33,752 nucleotides of DNA from Coxiellaceae bacterium UBA1530 (GCA_002323325.1 DCQA01000025.1:1-33752), one strand, 5' to 3'. Shown: positions 9,638-18,486, counted from the first letter of the stretch. Notes: a model not told the origin generated them from the sequence alone. Numbers and translations are program-made.

Positions 9638-11179
9638 ATGACTTGTCAATTAACGCCAATTCAATTCCTGCAATGGCTTCGCTGCTATCAGAAACTGCTA
9701 AAGAAGACGCTGAGGCTGATCGGCAGTCTGTTCGCCCTTTTGTCTGTATCGAGCCAAGCAGTCAATGAGGCGATTGTATTACCTGAACTGGGGGACAACT
9801 CAGCAGGCCTGATGTCAGCCAAGGATGAAAAAGCACTGGGCCAATCCTGGCTCAAATCTTTTCGTGGCAGCGTGACACTTGAATCCGACCCCATTATTTT
9901 TGAATACTTAGAAAACCTACTGTTTAGGCTGGCCAGCTACAGCCAACTAAACGACAAAGACCTTCATTTAGTGGTAGTTAGGAACCCAAACATCAACGCA
10001 TTTGCCGTGCCAGGTGGGGTGATCGGTGTTAATAGCGGGCTTTTACTTTATGCCGAGACAGAAGGGCAACTGGCCTCAGTGCTTAGCCATGAACTGGCCC
10101 ATTTATCACAGCGCCACTTTAGCCGCAGCGTCGAAGCCGCTAAAGGCACAAGCCTGACCACGCTGACAGGCATGCTCGCAGGTATAGCACTCGCTATTGC
10201 CAATGAAAGTGAAGCGGCTCAAGCGGCAATTATTGGTTCACAGGCCGCCGCCTTGGATGCAAAATTACGTTACAGTCGCATGCACGAAAAAGAAGCCGAT
10301 CGAATGGGCATGAAGACCTTAGTCGATGCAGGTTACTCGGCAAACTCAGCAGCAGCGATGTTCAAACAAATGCTCAATGCATCGCGACTGTATGGCAATA
10401 AAACGCCTGAATTTTTACTCACGCACCCTATTACTGAATCACGCATCGCTGACGCGAAAAATCGCGCCAGACAATATAATTCCCCAACCAGTAAACTGCA
10501 TCTAAACTACTTACTGATTAAGACACGTGCCTATGTGCTCGCCCAGTCATCGAATAAAAACAGCATTAGCCATTTTTCTTCGCAACTTGAAAAGCTTTCT
10601 GTCAAGCGATCGATTGAACACCCATCATCAGAAGCCCTGTATGCTGAAGCAGCACGCTATGGCCTTGCACTCGCCTATCAACGCGACCAGCAATGGCGCA
10701 AAGCCAGAAAGACTTTAGCGCCTCTGTTAGAGCAAATACCAGGAAGAATCACTTACAGCCTTTTAGATATCGACATTGATAGCGATTCAGGCAAAACCAA
10801 GGTCGCAGAAAATAGACTTCGAGATCTAAGCGGTTTAACCCCTAATAACTACGCAATCAGCATGCAGTTGGCCGCGGTGTTACTCAAAAATAATAAAGCC
10901 ACAGATGCACAAAAAGTCTTAAGCAATTTAGCAAAAACAAGGCCAGCGCAAGCCGACATTTGGTACGCGCTGGCAGAAAGCCAAGGACTCGCAGGGGATA
11001 TAAATGGCCTTCACCAGTCAAGGGCTGAATTTTTTCTTCTACGTGGAAATCTCAGCAAGGCTAAAATGCATTACCGGCAGGCCTTACATCTAAGCCAAAA
11101 AGATTTTCAGCGTTCGGCAAAAATAAAACAGCGATTATCATTTGTTATGGAGTTAGAACGGCAAGCAAGATCATTCTGA
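9638..11179 (+). CDS. bepA: Periplasmic M48 metalloprotease/chaperone with TPRs
   Basis: BepA (YfgC) is a zinc protease and chaperone that helps LptD and BAM assembly and degrades stalled outer-membrane proteins. The 513-residue product has a basic, hydrophobic N-terminus ending near SVSSQA (about 41), fitting a signal peptide though preceded by an unusually long n-region. The zinc site is HELAH (151-155) plus Glu217 in EKEAD. The later FLLTHPITESRI segment carries the His that in BepA regulates the active site. The C-terminal half (about 290-513) is helical with TPR-like repeats. AGG lies nine bases before ATG 9638. It is divergent from perM and ends 10 bp from the convergent nadA. Confidence 0.92.
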   Translation: MTCQLTPIQFLQWLRCYQKLLKKTLRLIGSLFALLSVSSQAVNEAIVLPELGDNSAGLMSAKDEKALGQSWLKSFRGSVTLESDPIIFEYLENLLFRLASYSQLNDKDLHLVVVRNPNINAFAVPGGVIGVNSGLLLYAETEGQLASVLSHELAHLSQRHFSRSVEAAKGTSLTTLTGMLAGIALAIANESEAAQAAIIGSQAAALDAKLRYSRMHEKEADRMGMKTLVDAGYSANSAAAMFKQMLNASRLYGNKTPEFLLTHPITESRIADAKNRARQYNSPTSKLHLNYLLIKTRAYVLAQSSNKNSISHFSSQLEKLSVKRSIEHPSSEALYAEAARYGLALAYQRDQQWRKARKTLAPLLEQIPGRITYSLLDIDIDSDSGKTKVAENRLRDLSGLTPNNYAISMQLAAVLLKNNKATDAQKVLSNLAKTRPAQADIWYALAESQGLAGDINGLHQSRAEFFLLRGNLSKAKMHYRQALHLSQKDFQRSAKIKQRLSFVMELERQARSF

Positions 11180-11189
11180 AGTAAGGGGA

Positions 11190-12299
11190 TTAATTTTGAG
11201 TTTTGACAAAATCAAGCATTCGTTGCAACGGTGTTAACGCCTGCTGAGCCAACTGCGAGTCAACAAATATTTCATTACCCGCTTGTGTCAGACTACTGGC
11301 TAAATTATCTAAGTTATTCATCGCCATCCAAGGACAGTTTGCGCAACTCTTACAGCCTGCACCAGCACCACCTGTGGGCGCAATTAAGAACTGTTTATCT
11401 GGTACCAATTGCGATAATTTATAAAAAATACCTTGATCAGTCGCCACAATAAACTTATCGTGCGGCAGTTGCTCCGCGGCGCGAATGATTTGGGTGGTAG
11501 AACCAACGCTATCGGCTAGGGCCAACACCGACTCTGGCGACTCTGGGTGCGCTAACACGGCGGCTTCGGGATAGACTGCTTTTAAATCGTGAATACCCTT
11601 TGCTTTGAATTCATCATGCACAATGCATGCGCTGTCCCATAACAGCATATCAGCGCCTGTGTGTTTCTGCACATAGGCACCAAGATGTTTATCCGGCGCC
11701 CAAATAATCTTTTCGCCCTCAGCATCTAAAAAATCAACGACATCCAAAGCGATACTTGAAGTAACAACCCAATCGGCTCGGGCTTTGACTGCCGCCGAGG
11801 TATTAGCATAAACCACAACCGTTCGATCGGGATGCTCATCACAGAAAGCTGAGAACGTTTCAATGGGACAACCCAAATCGAGAGAGCAGGTTGCCTCGAG
11901 TGTCGGCATAAACACGCGTTTCTCTGGGCTGAGTATTTTTGCCGTTTCACCCATAAATTTAACTCCTGCCACGATTAAATTTTCAGCAGGATGATTGGCA
12001 CCAAATCGCGCCATTTCTAATGAGTCAGAAACCACACCACCGGTCTCTTCAGCCAAGCGTTGAATTAACGGATCAGTATAGTAATGGGCAATGATGGCAG
12101 CATTTTCGCGCTCAAGCATTGATTTTATATTTTCATTGACACGCTGATATTCTGCCTCTGTATAAGCATGCGGCGCCGGTTCGTATAAATGACGCTTAAC
12201 AATATCCTCCGCACTACCAGAGTAGGCATCAACTGTGCTACATAGGTTCGCTGATTGAGACTTGGCGGCATCAGCCGTTTGATGTGAAGATTCAGTCAT
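11190..12299 (-). CDS. nadA: Quinolinate synthase A
   Basis: Condenses iminoaspartate with dihydroxyacetone phosphate to quinolinate in de novo NAD synthesis, using an oxygen-sensitive [4Fe-4S] cluster. The protein is about 369 residues. Visible signatures are IIAHYYTDP near the N-terminus, the cysteine in LEATCSLDLGCP, ACIVHDEF, and the C-terminal GCKSCANCPWMAMN with the last cluster cysteines. I chose ATG 12299; an in-frame TTG at 12305 gives two extra residues, and neither has a strong ribosome site. A TACAAT hexamer on the minus strand (12345-12350) could be its -10 element. It is convergent with bepA with almost no gap, and no terminator hairpin is visible between them. Confidence 0.95.
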   Translation of the reverse strand: MTESSHQTADAAKSQSANLCSTVDAYSGSAEDIVKRHLYEPAPHAYTEAEYQRVNENIKSMLERENAAIIAHYYTDPLIQRLAEETGGVVSDSLEMARFGANHPAENLIVAGVKFMGETAKILSPEKRVFMPTLEATCSLDLGCPIETFSAFCDEHPDRTVVVYANTSAAVKARADWVVTSSIALDVVDFLDAEGEKIIWAPDKHLGAYVQKHTGADMLLWDSACIVHDEFKAKGIHDLKAVYPEAAVLAHPESPESVLALADSVGSTTQIIRAAEQLPHDKFIVATDQGIFYKLSQLVPDKQFLIAPTGGAGAGCKSCANCPWMAMNNLDNLASSLTQAGNEIFVDSQLAQQALTPLQRMLDFVKTQN

Positions 12300-12427
12300 G
12301 GGCAAATTTTTTTCGTAAATCAGCGAGTTGATCAGAGGACTGTAATTGTAACACAGGCAAAGTGGTGCTTCGCAAGCGATAACAAGGCCACTTAAACTAA
12401 GCTAAGGGTCTAACAATTCATTTCTCA

Positions 12428-12465
12428 TTAGTCTAAGTGGATAAAAAGGTCATATGGCAGACTAA
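12428..12465. promoter_or_regulatory. Candidate operator: spaced inverted repeat before the CoA cluster
   Basis: TTAGTCT (12428-12434) and AGACTAA (12459-12465) form perfect 7-bp arms 31 bp apart, about three helical turns. A further GTCTAA lies shortly upstream near 12408. This is about 100 bp before the SDR gene. No regulator gene of the TetR/MarR type is adjacent, so the role is inferred from position. Confidence 0.25.
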
Positions 12466-12507
12466 ACTGAATGGATTTGTAATGGCTACCATGACTGCAG
12501 ATCGAGG

Positions 12508-12513
12508 TATAAT
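12508..12513 (+). promoter_or_regulatory. Consensus -10 hexamer upstream of the CoA cluster
   Basis: A perfect TATAAT sits 54 bp before the SDR start codon. No TTGACA-like hexamer lies 16-18 bp upstream, so if real this promoter would need an activator or is weak. It lies about 43 bp downstream of the spaced inverted repeat. Confidence 0.35.
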
Positions 12514-12567
12514 TAAGATTAATAACGCTAATAGAAAATCTAACAAAAACATCTCTAGGATTAAAAT

Positions 12568-13362
12568 ATGAGCATTTTAGATAAATTTCGTCTTGATGGA
12601 AAAGTCGCAGTGGTCACGGGTGCCGGTCGCGGCATAGGCGCTGCCTGCGCGAAAGCCTTCGCCGAAGCCGGTGCCGATGTGGTGATCGGCGCTCGAACCA
12701 TCAGCGAACTTGAATCCGTTGCCAGTGAAATAGAAGCAATGGGGCGCCGAGCAAAAATCGTAAAACTAGATGTTTTGGTCACCGAGGACTGTGAAAACCT
12801 GATTAACACCGCCGTTGAAACCTTTGGTAGAATCGATATTCTAGTCAATAATGCGGGTGGCGGAACCCCCCCTAAACCCACGCTCAAAACATCGGTAAAA
12901 GAATTTGAAGGTAACTTTCGCTTTAATGTGACCAGTGCCTTTGTTTGCTCACAACTGGCTATTCCAAAAATGGTTGAAACGGCAGGCGAAGGTTCTATCA
13001 TCAATATTTCTTCGGTAGCAGGGAAAGAACCTTGCTCGCAATTTGCCGCCTATGGCGTAGCGAAATCTTCATTGAGTTTTTTAACAAAAGAGCTGGCACA
13101 AGAATTCGCACCTAAAATTCGTGTCAATGCGATTGGTGTTGGCTCGACCAAAACGCAAGCACTGGAGAGCGTTTTAACGCCAGAGGTTGAAAGCAATATG
13201 GTTCGCTTAACGCCAATGGCAAGACTGGGTGAGGTTGAAGATATATCGGCCTGCGCACTCTACTTAGCCTCACCTGCCTCCGCTTATTTAACTGGCGACG
13301 TGATTGCCGTTAATGGCGGCTTAAATGCTTTAAATATGCAAATGCCAGGTGCTTTTGATTAA
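12568..13362 (+). CDS. SDR family oxidoreductase, 7-alpha-HSDH-like
   Basis: A 264-residue classical short-chain dehydrogenase. The cofactor motif is TGAGRGIG (17-24), NNAG is at 94-97, and the catalytic set is Asn120, Ser148/149, Tyr162 and Lys166. Arg43 after the second strand (GAR) hints at NADP(H). NNAGGGTPPKP and the C-terminal TPEVE...RLG stretch resemble 7-alpha-hydroxysteroid dehydrogenase HdhA, but beta-hydroxyacyl-CoA dehydrogenases of this fold look similar, so the substrate is open. AGGA is seven bases before the ATG. It is the first of four closely spaced plus-strand genes, which suggests it oxidises a hydroxyl group formed on a CoA thioester by the hydratase next door. Confidence 0.9.
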   Translation: MSILDKFRLDGKVAVVTGAGRGIGAACAKAFAEAGADVVIGARTISELESVASEIEAMGRRAKIVKLDVLVTEDCENLINTAVETFGRIDILVNNAGGGTPPKPTLKTSVKEFEGNFRFNVTSAFVCSQLAIPKMVETAGEGSIINISSVAGKEPCSQFAAYGVAKSSLSFLTKELAQEFAPKIRVNAIGVGSTKTQALESVLTPEVESNMVRLTPMARLGEVEDISACALYLASPASAYLTGDVIAVNGGLNALNMQMPGAFD

Positions 13363-13400
13363 GCAAAAAATCGATTGCAATACTAATAAAGGTAACAACC

Positions 13401-14207
13401 GTGGCCGCACTACTGTTTGAAAAAAAAGATCATGTCGCTTGGTTAACACTGAATCGACCTGAAGCTAAAAATACTTTAAATGCAGAAATATTCGTCGACC
13501 TGTCTGAAGCCTGGCAAGAAATAAAAGACGATGATCATATTCGCGTCGCGGTATTAACCGCAGCGGGTGATGTTGACTTTTGTTGTGGTGGCGACCTTAG
13601 CAGTGTTATTCCTATTTGGATGGGCACCAAAAAGCCAGAAAATTCAATTGAAGAAAAACTATTAGCCGACCCTCAAATAGTCGATAAAACCTTACTCAAA
13701 CACACGCCATTTGATAAACCGATTGTAGCGGCCATTAATGGCCGCGCCTTAGGTGGAGGTTGCGAAATCTTACAGGCAACTGATGTCAGAATTGCGGCTG
13801 AACATGCCACCTTCGGTTTACCAGAACCTAAACTTGGGCTAATACCCGGTGGTGGATCAACGGTTCGTCTCGCTAGACAGCTGCCTTGGGCACATGCAAT
13901 GAAAATATTACTCTGTGGTGAACCCATTAATGCCCAACAGGCACTCGAGTTTGGCCTGATCAGCGAAATCTGTCCAGCGGATCAATTACAGCAACGCGCT
14001 GAACAAACCGCTGCTCAAATAGCTGCTTTAGCTCCGCTTGCAACACAGGCCATCAAGCGAACAGCATTAGCAAGCCATACGATGAGCTGGGACGATGCGT
14101 TTCATTATGAAATGGAACAGTCAGCTCTAACAACCCTGTCGGAAGATGCACGAGAAGGCAACAAAGCCTTTAAGGAAAAACGACAAGCCAATTTCAAAGG
14201 CAAATAA
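13401..14207 (+). CDS. Enoyl-CoA hydratase/isomerase (crotonase) family protein
   Basis: Crotonase-fold protein of 268 residues, likely adding water to an enoyl-CoA. Both catalytic glutamates of hydratases are present by eye alignment: E122 in ALGGGCE and E142 in GLPEPKLG. The oxyanion-hole segment is DFCCGGDLSSV. An insert around 70-98 (WMGTKKPENSIEEKL) makes the substrate-lid loop longer than in short-chain hydratases, suggesting a bulky substrate. The start is GTG 13401 with AAAGGT seven bases upstream. It lies 38 bp after the SDR and 27 bp before the synthetase, so it is probably in the same transcript. Other crotonase activities, such as isomerase or retro-Claisen hydrolase, are not excluded. 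Confidence 0.9.
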   Translation: MAALLFEKKDHVAWLTLNRPEAKNTLNAEIFVDLSEAWQEIKDDDHIRVAVLTAAGDVDFCCGGDLSSVIPIWMGTKKPENSIEEKLLADPQIVDKTLLKHTPFDKPIVAAINGRALGGGCEILQATDVRIAAEHATFGLPEPKLGLIPGGGSTVRLARQLPWAHAMKILLCGEPINAQQALEFGLISEICPADQLQQRAEQTAAQIAALAPLATQAIKRTALASHTMSWDDAFHYEMEQSALTTLSEDAREGNKAFKEKRQANFKGK

Positions 14208-14234
14208 AAGGCAGCTTCCCCCTTAAGGTATTTT

Positions 14235-15851
14235 ATGTCGAAACAGTTTGATCCTTTGCATGGCAATCATGGAAAAAGTGTCTTTGAAGCAGCAAGTGCC
14301 AATGCGCATGTGGGTATGGAGATTGCCGCCGTTGCCGCATTAACGCCTGATCGAGTGGCTATTACCTTTGGCTCAGAAAGAATCAGTTTTAAGCAGCTCA
14401 ACCAACTTACCAACCAAATTGCCCACCGTTTATTACGCGCAGGCATTACTGCGGGCGATGCGGTTGCTCTGCTCTGTAGCAACCGCATTGAATTTGTTGC
14501 TGTGCGGTTTGCTTGCCATCGAATAGGTGTTCGCTTAACACCAGTTAACTGGCATCTCGCACCTGAGGAGGCCGCCTATATTATTGACAACTGTGACGCC
14601 AAAGCTTTATTTGCCGATGCCCGAGTCAAACAAGCAGCCATTATTGCGGCACAACATAGTCAGCAGCTTATTGTCAAAATTGCTATTGGTGACGCGATCG
14701 ACAACTTTGATCAATGGGATACGCTTAGCCAGGAAAAGGTTGATAATGTTAGTCAGCCGGTGCTGGGCAACACCATGCTTTATACTTCAGGAACAACTGG
14801 CAAACCTAAAGGCGTTTACCGCGAACAACCCGATTCCTCTAAAGCAGCAGACATGCAAGCAATACTAACTGCTGTTTTTCAATTCGACACGGAGTCTGGA
14901 CTTGACCAAGCATTAACTCCGGGACCGTTGTATCATTCAGGACCGTTTAATTTGTGCATGACGACCCCGTTAACCTCTGGCATAGGTATTGTGCTAATGG
15001 ATAAATGGGACCCAGAGGAAACGTTGAAACTGATTGAACAACATAAAATATCGCATGCTTTTTTTGTGCCAACCATGTTTGTTCGAATGCTAAAGCTGGA
15101 TCAAGCTATCAAAGATAAGTACAGTATCAGCTCTCTAAAATTTATCATTCATGGTGCCGCACCTTGCGGAATGGAAACTAAGCAAGCAATGCTAGCCTGG
15201 TTTGGGCCTATTATATGGGAGATGTTTGCCGGCACCGAAGGCCCTGGTACTATTGTCAGTCCACAGGATTGGCTTGCCAAGCCAGGCACAGTAGGCAAAC
15301 CCGGCCCTGATCAAATTCGCATTTTAGATGATGATGGTCAGCCCGTTGAAGGCTCAACGCCTGGCCAGCTATTTTTAATCAATCCACCAAATAGCCAATT
15401 TAATTATTACAAAGATCCGACCAAAACTGAAACCGCTGTCAAAAACGGCTACTTTACTGCCGGTGACATCGGCTATCTTGATGACGATGGCTTTTTATTT
15501 TTAACCGGTAGAAGCGCCGAGGTCATCATCAGTGGCGGCGTTAATATATACCCACAGGAAATTGATAATATTCTTATTAAGCACAGTGCGGTTGCAGATG
15601 CCGCCTGCGTAGGCGTACCAAACGCTGACTGGGGCGAAGAGGTTAAAGCCGTTATACAGCTTAAATCAGGCACGATTGCCTCTGCAGAATTAACTGAACA
15701 GCTCATTGAATTTACCGCAAAGCACCTAGCCAAACAAAAAATACCTCGTTCGATTGATTTTATTTCCGAGCTGCCACGTAGCGAAGCTGGCAAGGTGCAA
15801 AGAAAAAAACTTCGTGATAGTTATTGGCCAAAACAACAAACCATAATCTAA
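14235..15851 (+). CDS. Acyl-CoA synthetase (AMP-binding, ANL superfamily)
   Basis: Activates a carboxylic acid to its CoA thioester through an acyl-AMP intermediate. The 538-residue protein has the phosphate-binding loop YTSGTTGKPKGVYRE, the adenine/catalytic segment MFAGTEGPG, the hinge region GDIGYLDDDGFLFLTGR, and the C-terminal GGVNIYPQEID and EAGKVQRKKL with the catalytic Lys used in adenylation. Length and domain order are normal. The acid is unknown. Its place between an enoyl-CoA hydratase and a thiolase-like gene suggests it starts catabolism of a particular acid rather than serving general FadD duty. AAGG lies six bases before the ATG. Confidence 0.92.
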   Translation: MSKQFDPLHGNHGKSVFEAASANAHVGMEIAAVAALTPDRVAITFGSERISFKQLNQLTNQIAHRLLRAGITAGDAVALLCSNRIEFVAVRFACHRIGVRLTPVNWHLAPEEAAYIIDNCDAKALFADARVKQAAIIAAQHSQQLIVKIAIGDAIDNFDQWDTLSQEKVDNVSQPVLGNTMLYTSGTTGKPKGVYREQPDSSKAADMQAILTAVFQFDTESGLDQALTPGPLYHSGPFNLCMTTPLTSGIGIVLMDKWDPEETLKLIEQHKISHAFFVPTMFVRMLKLDQAIKDKYSISSLKFIIHGAAPCGMETKQAMLAWFGPIIWEMFAGTEGPGTIVSPQDWLAKPGTVGKPGPDQIRILDDDGQPVEGSTPGQLFLINPPNSQFNYYKDPTKTETAVKNGYFTAGDIGYLDDDGFLFLTGRSAEVIISGGVNIYPQEIDNILIKHSAVADAACVGVPNADWGEEVKAVIQLKSGTIASAELTEQLIEFTAKHLAKQKIPRSIDFISELPRSEAGKVQRKKLRDSYWPKQQTII

Positions 15852-15890
15852 GCTTAATGTATATTAGCCACAACCATGAGTAATTAATTT

Positions 15891-17378
15891 ATGAACCCAC
15901 CGGATAATGCACCTGTGTTAGTGGCAGTCGCCGCCGTTCAGCAAAAGCAAACCAACATTGCTGAAGCTAAAGAGCCTATCACCTTAATGATTGATGCAGT
16001 GAACGCTGCTTTGAAAGATAGCCAAGCACCTACCATAGCAAAACAAATCGAGCATATTTGTGTACCCAAAGGCATGTGGCAATACACTAATCCAGCCGCA
16101 TTAATCGCTGAAGCAGTGGGAGCCGAAAACGCCGTCACCGAATTTTGTGACTTCGGCATTCTACAACAGACCAACTTAGGTCAAGCCTGCCAAAAAATTG
16201 CCGCTGGTGATATTGAGGTTGCTTTAGTTGTGGGCGGCGAAGCGAAGTACAGACAATTGCAAGCCATGATTCAAAATGTCGAAGCCACCGAAACGCAGCA
16301 ACAAGACAGTCAGCCCGATTCTTTTTTACAACCCGAAGCCGAGCTGTGGTCTGAAATTGAGTCGAAGGCCGGCTTAGGCATGCCAGTTGGTTATTATGCG
16401 TTGATCGAAAGTGCTATTTGTCATCAACAAGGTATTAGCATGGATCAACATCGCGACAATATTGCCTCGCATTATGCTCGATTTAGTGAAACCGCTACCG
16501 CTAACCCTGACGGTTGGGCTGAGTCTGCATTAAGTGCTGAGATTATTCGTAATGCTGGCGATAAAAATGCCATGTTAGCTTTTCCCTATACGAAGCATCA
16601 CAATAGTCAATGGAATGTTGATCAAGCTTGTGCCCTATTGTTTTGCTCAGTGCGTAAAGCACGCGAATACGGAATTCCTGAATCACAATGGATATTCCCC
16701 TTAGCCAGCACGGAGTCAAATCAAATTATTAATGTTTCACAGCGGCCTGATTTGGGCCGTTCAATAGCGGCTGAAATGGCTGGCCAGCGCGCCTTAAAAA
16801 TTGCTGATTTAACGATTGATGAGATAGATTTTATCGATCTTTATAGCTGTTTTCCATCGGCTGTAAACCTAAATATACAAGCCTTAAATATTCCTGTAGA
16901 CAGAGAGTTAACCGTTACCGGTGCCATGCCCTACGGCGGCGGCCCATTAAATAATTACTGCTTGCAAGCTACGGTAAAGCTGGCGCAGTTGCTGCGTGAA
17001 AATCCAGGCAGTTACGCGATCGCTAGCTGTGTTAGCGGCATGTTTACCAAACAAGGTTACGGTATCTGGTCATCCGCAGGTTATCGCAATGCCTTTGTGT
17101 TCGATGACGTGAGCGACGAGCTAAACGAACAACAACAAGCGCTTGAACTTATCGAGCCTCAAGCAGGCACTGTTGAAATTGTTGCCGCCACGGTTTTGTT
17201 TGAAAAAAACCAAGCACAAAAATTGGTTATTATCAGCCAGTACCCTGAAGGCCAGCGCAGTGTCTGTTACAGCGCAAATGCCGATCATATCGCGCAGTCA
17301 TTGGACAGCAATTTAGTTGGCAAGCAAGCTCATATTAATCAGCTTGGCTTGATTGATTCACTTTCACCGATCGTATAG
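15891..17378 (+). CDS. Thiolase-like protein (TLP1-like) without thiolase catalytic Cys/His
   Basis: A 495-residue thiolase-fold protein. N-terminal thiolase features are clear (CQKIAAGDIEVALVVGGE, 100-117), but the position of the acyl-accepting Cys appears to be Gly89 in EFCDFGILQQ. The usual GHP His is replaced in YGGGPLNN (348-355), and the NEAFA loop reads DLYSCFPSAV (316-325). Cys380 (ASCVSG) could correspond to the second thiolase Cys. The roughly 70-residue C-terminal extension (about 425-495, beginning GTVEIVAATVLFE) resembles the additional domain of mycobacterial thiolase-like protein type 1. Canonical thiolysis is therefore unlikely; an aldolase-like or binding role is possible. 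It is the last gene of the CoA cluster, 39 bp after the synthetase and 117 bp before hexR. Confidence 0.82.
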   Translation: MNPPDNAPVLVAVAAVQQKQTNIAEAKEPITLMIDAVNAALKDSQAPTIAKQIEHICVPKGMWQYTNPAALIAEAVGAENAVTEFCDFGILQQTNLGQACQKIAAGDIEVALVVGGEAKYRQLQAMIQNVEATETQQQDSQPDSFLQPEAELWSEIESKAGLGMPVGYYALIESAICHQQGISMDQHRDNIASHYARFSETATANPDGWAESALSAEIIRNAGDKNAMLAFPYTKHHNSQWNVDQACALLFCSVRKAREYGIPESQWIFPLASTESNQIINVSQRPDLGRSIAAEMAGQRALKIADLTIDEIDFIDLYSCFPSAVNLNIQALNIPVDRELTVTGAMPYGGGPLNNYCLQATVKLAQLLRENPGSYAIASCVSGMFTKQGYGIWSSAGYRNAFVFDDVSDELNEQQQALELIEPQAGTVEIVAATVLFEKNQAQKLVIISQYPEGQRSVCYSANADHIAQSLDSNLVGKQAHINQLGLIDSLSPIV

Positions 17379-17495
17379 CAAAGATTAGTATTTTACTCAA
17401 AGGGAACACCCTGATAGCAAGCGGTGCAAAACGTGCGCTAGTACCTGCAAGAGGTTTAGGTTAGCATAGGTGTTCGTTAAAGGAATTAAATCGTC

Positions 17496-18341
17496 ATGAG
17501 CTTATTACACCAACTAAATCAGCACGATCAACTCAGTAAAACCGCCCGCTTTGTTGCGATTAAGATCCTCGAAGATCCGCAAGCGGCTGTCAGTTTACCG
17601 ATTGCTGAACTGGCTAGACGTGCTAAAGTCAGTGAGCCAACGGTGAATCGCCTTTGTCGAGCCTTAGGCTGTAAAGGTTATCCTGATTTTAAGGTTAAAT
17701 TAGCGGGCGAATTAGCCAGTGGCCGAGGTAAGATTAGTCGCACCATCAATTTTGATGACAATTTAAGCGAAGTTGTCAGTAAAGTATTTGATTCTACCCA
17801 TGCCAGTCTAACCATGGCACAAAATGCTTGCGATATACCTTCGATCACGGCCGCCGTCACCGCTCTAACTGACGCGCGAGCGATTTACTTTTTTGGTCAT
17901 GGTGCATCCGGTTCTGTGGCCATTGATGCTCAGCATAAATTTATGCGATTTAAAAAACCAGTCGTAGCCCATGTTGATGCGCTTAACCAACGTATTGCTG
18001 CAACCAATCTTAATCAAGATGATGTTGCCGTTTTTATCTCCTATACGGGTCGCACACGTATCATTATTGAGGCTGCAGAATTAGCCATTAACAGCGGCGC
18101 TCATATTCTTGGCTTAACCAGTCAAGGCTCACCGCTAGCACAGCATTGTCAGCAGGTACTCGAAGTCGGTAATGATGAGGATACCGATACCTATACCCCG
18201 ATGACATCACGCATCGCGCAGCTTTCACTGATTGATATTCTTGTTGCAGGCACCGCGTTAGAAATGGGCAATGAGTTTTCTTCTCATTTACTTGATGTAA
18301 AACGCAGCGTTGCCAACACTAAAACGACCAAAGAAAACTAG
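17496..18341 (+). CDS. hexR: HexR, RpiR-family regulator of central carbon metabolism
   Basis: DNA-binding regulator responding to 2-keto-3-deoxy-6-phosphogluconate (KDPG) in proteobacteria. The 281-residue protein has an N-terminal RpiR helix-turn-helix (about 1-77, recognition helix near KVSEPTVNRLCRALG) and a C-terminal SIS sugar-phosphate domain (about 128-255) with FGHGASGS (133-140) and ISYTGRT (181-187). AAAGGA is upstream of ATG 17496 at a slightly long distance. It lies directly before gap on the same strand, and two TGTAAT-TTT-ATTAC(A/C) operators lie between them. These match the known HexR consensus and support the name over a generic RpiR call. Confidence 0.92.
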   Translation: MSLLHQLNQHDQLSKTARFVAIKILEDPQAAVSLPIAELARRAKVSEPTVNRLCRALGCKGYPDFKVKLAGELASGRGKISRTINFDDNLSEVVSKVFDSTHASLTMAQNACDIPSITAAVTALTDARAIYFFGHGASGSVAIDAQHKFMRFKKPVVAHVDALNQRIAATNLNQDDVAVFISYTGRTRIIIEAAELAINSGAHILGLTSQGSPLAQHCQQVLEVGNDEDTDTYTPMTSRIAQLSLIDILVAGTALEMGNEFSSHLLDVKRSVANTKTTKEN

Positions 18342-18420
18342 TCAATTATTTCGATATATTCCTCTCGAAGCAGCCTTAAACAAACAAAAAGCTGTAAATG
18401 GGCAAAAAATCGGCCTTTAT

Positions 18421-18435
18421 TGTAATTTTATTACA
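18421..18435. promoter_or_regulatory. HexR operator 1 (perfect palindrome)
   Basis: TGTAATTTTATTACA has perfect 6-bp arms TGTAAT/ATTACA and a TTT spacer, matching the published HexR consensus (TGTARTTWWAYTACA type). It is centred 180 bp upstream of the gap start and 80 bp after hexR. Confidence 0.85.
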
Positions 18436-18471
18436 TTAGAGTCTAAATAAATGGACAGCCGCGCCGATATA

Positions 18472-18486
18472 TGTAATTTTATTACC
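18472..18486. promoter_or_regulatory. HexR operator 2 (one mismatch)
   Basis: TGTAATTTTATTACC differs from operator 1 only in the last base. The two centres are 51 bp apart, about five helical turns, so they could face the same side of the DNA. A further half-site AATTACA follows at 18494-18500. The gap start is 122 bp downstream. Confidence 0.8.

Noticed and set aside
12341..12355. TGTAATTGTAACACA as a third HexR site upstream of nadA
   Set aside because: Three mismatches to the gap operator, all in the right half, and no functional reason for NadA control by KDPG.
12561..13004. Minus-strand open frame of 147 codons
   Set aside because: Antisense shadow of the SDR gene, whose motifs are complete on the plus strand.
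17387..17397. AGTATTTTACT palindrome between the thiolase-like gene and hexR as HexR autoregulatory site
   Set aside because: Lacks the TGTAA/TTACA arms; only 4-bp arms, expected by chance in AT-rich DNA.
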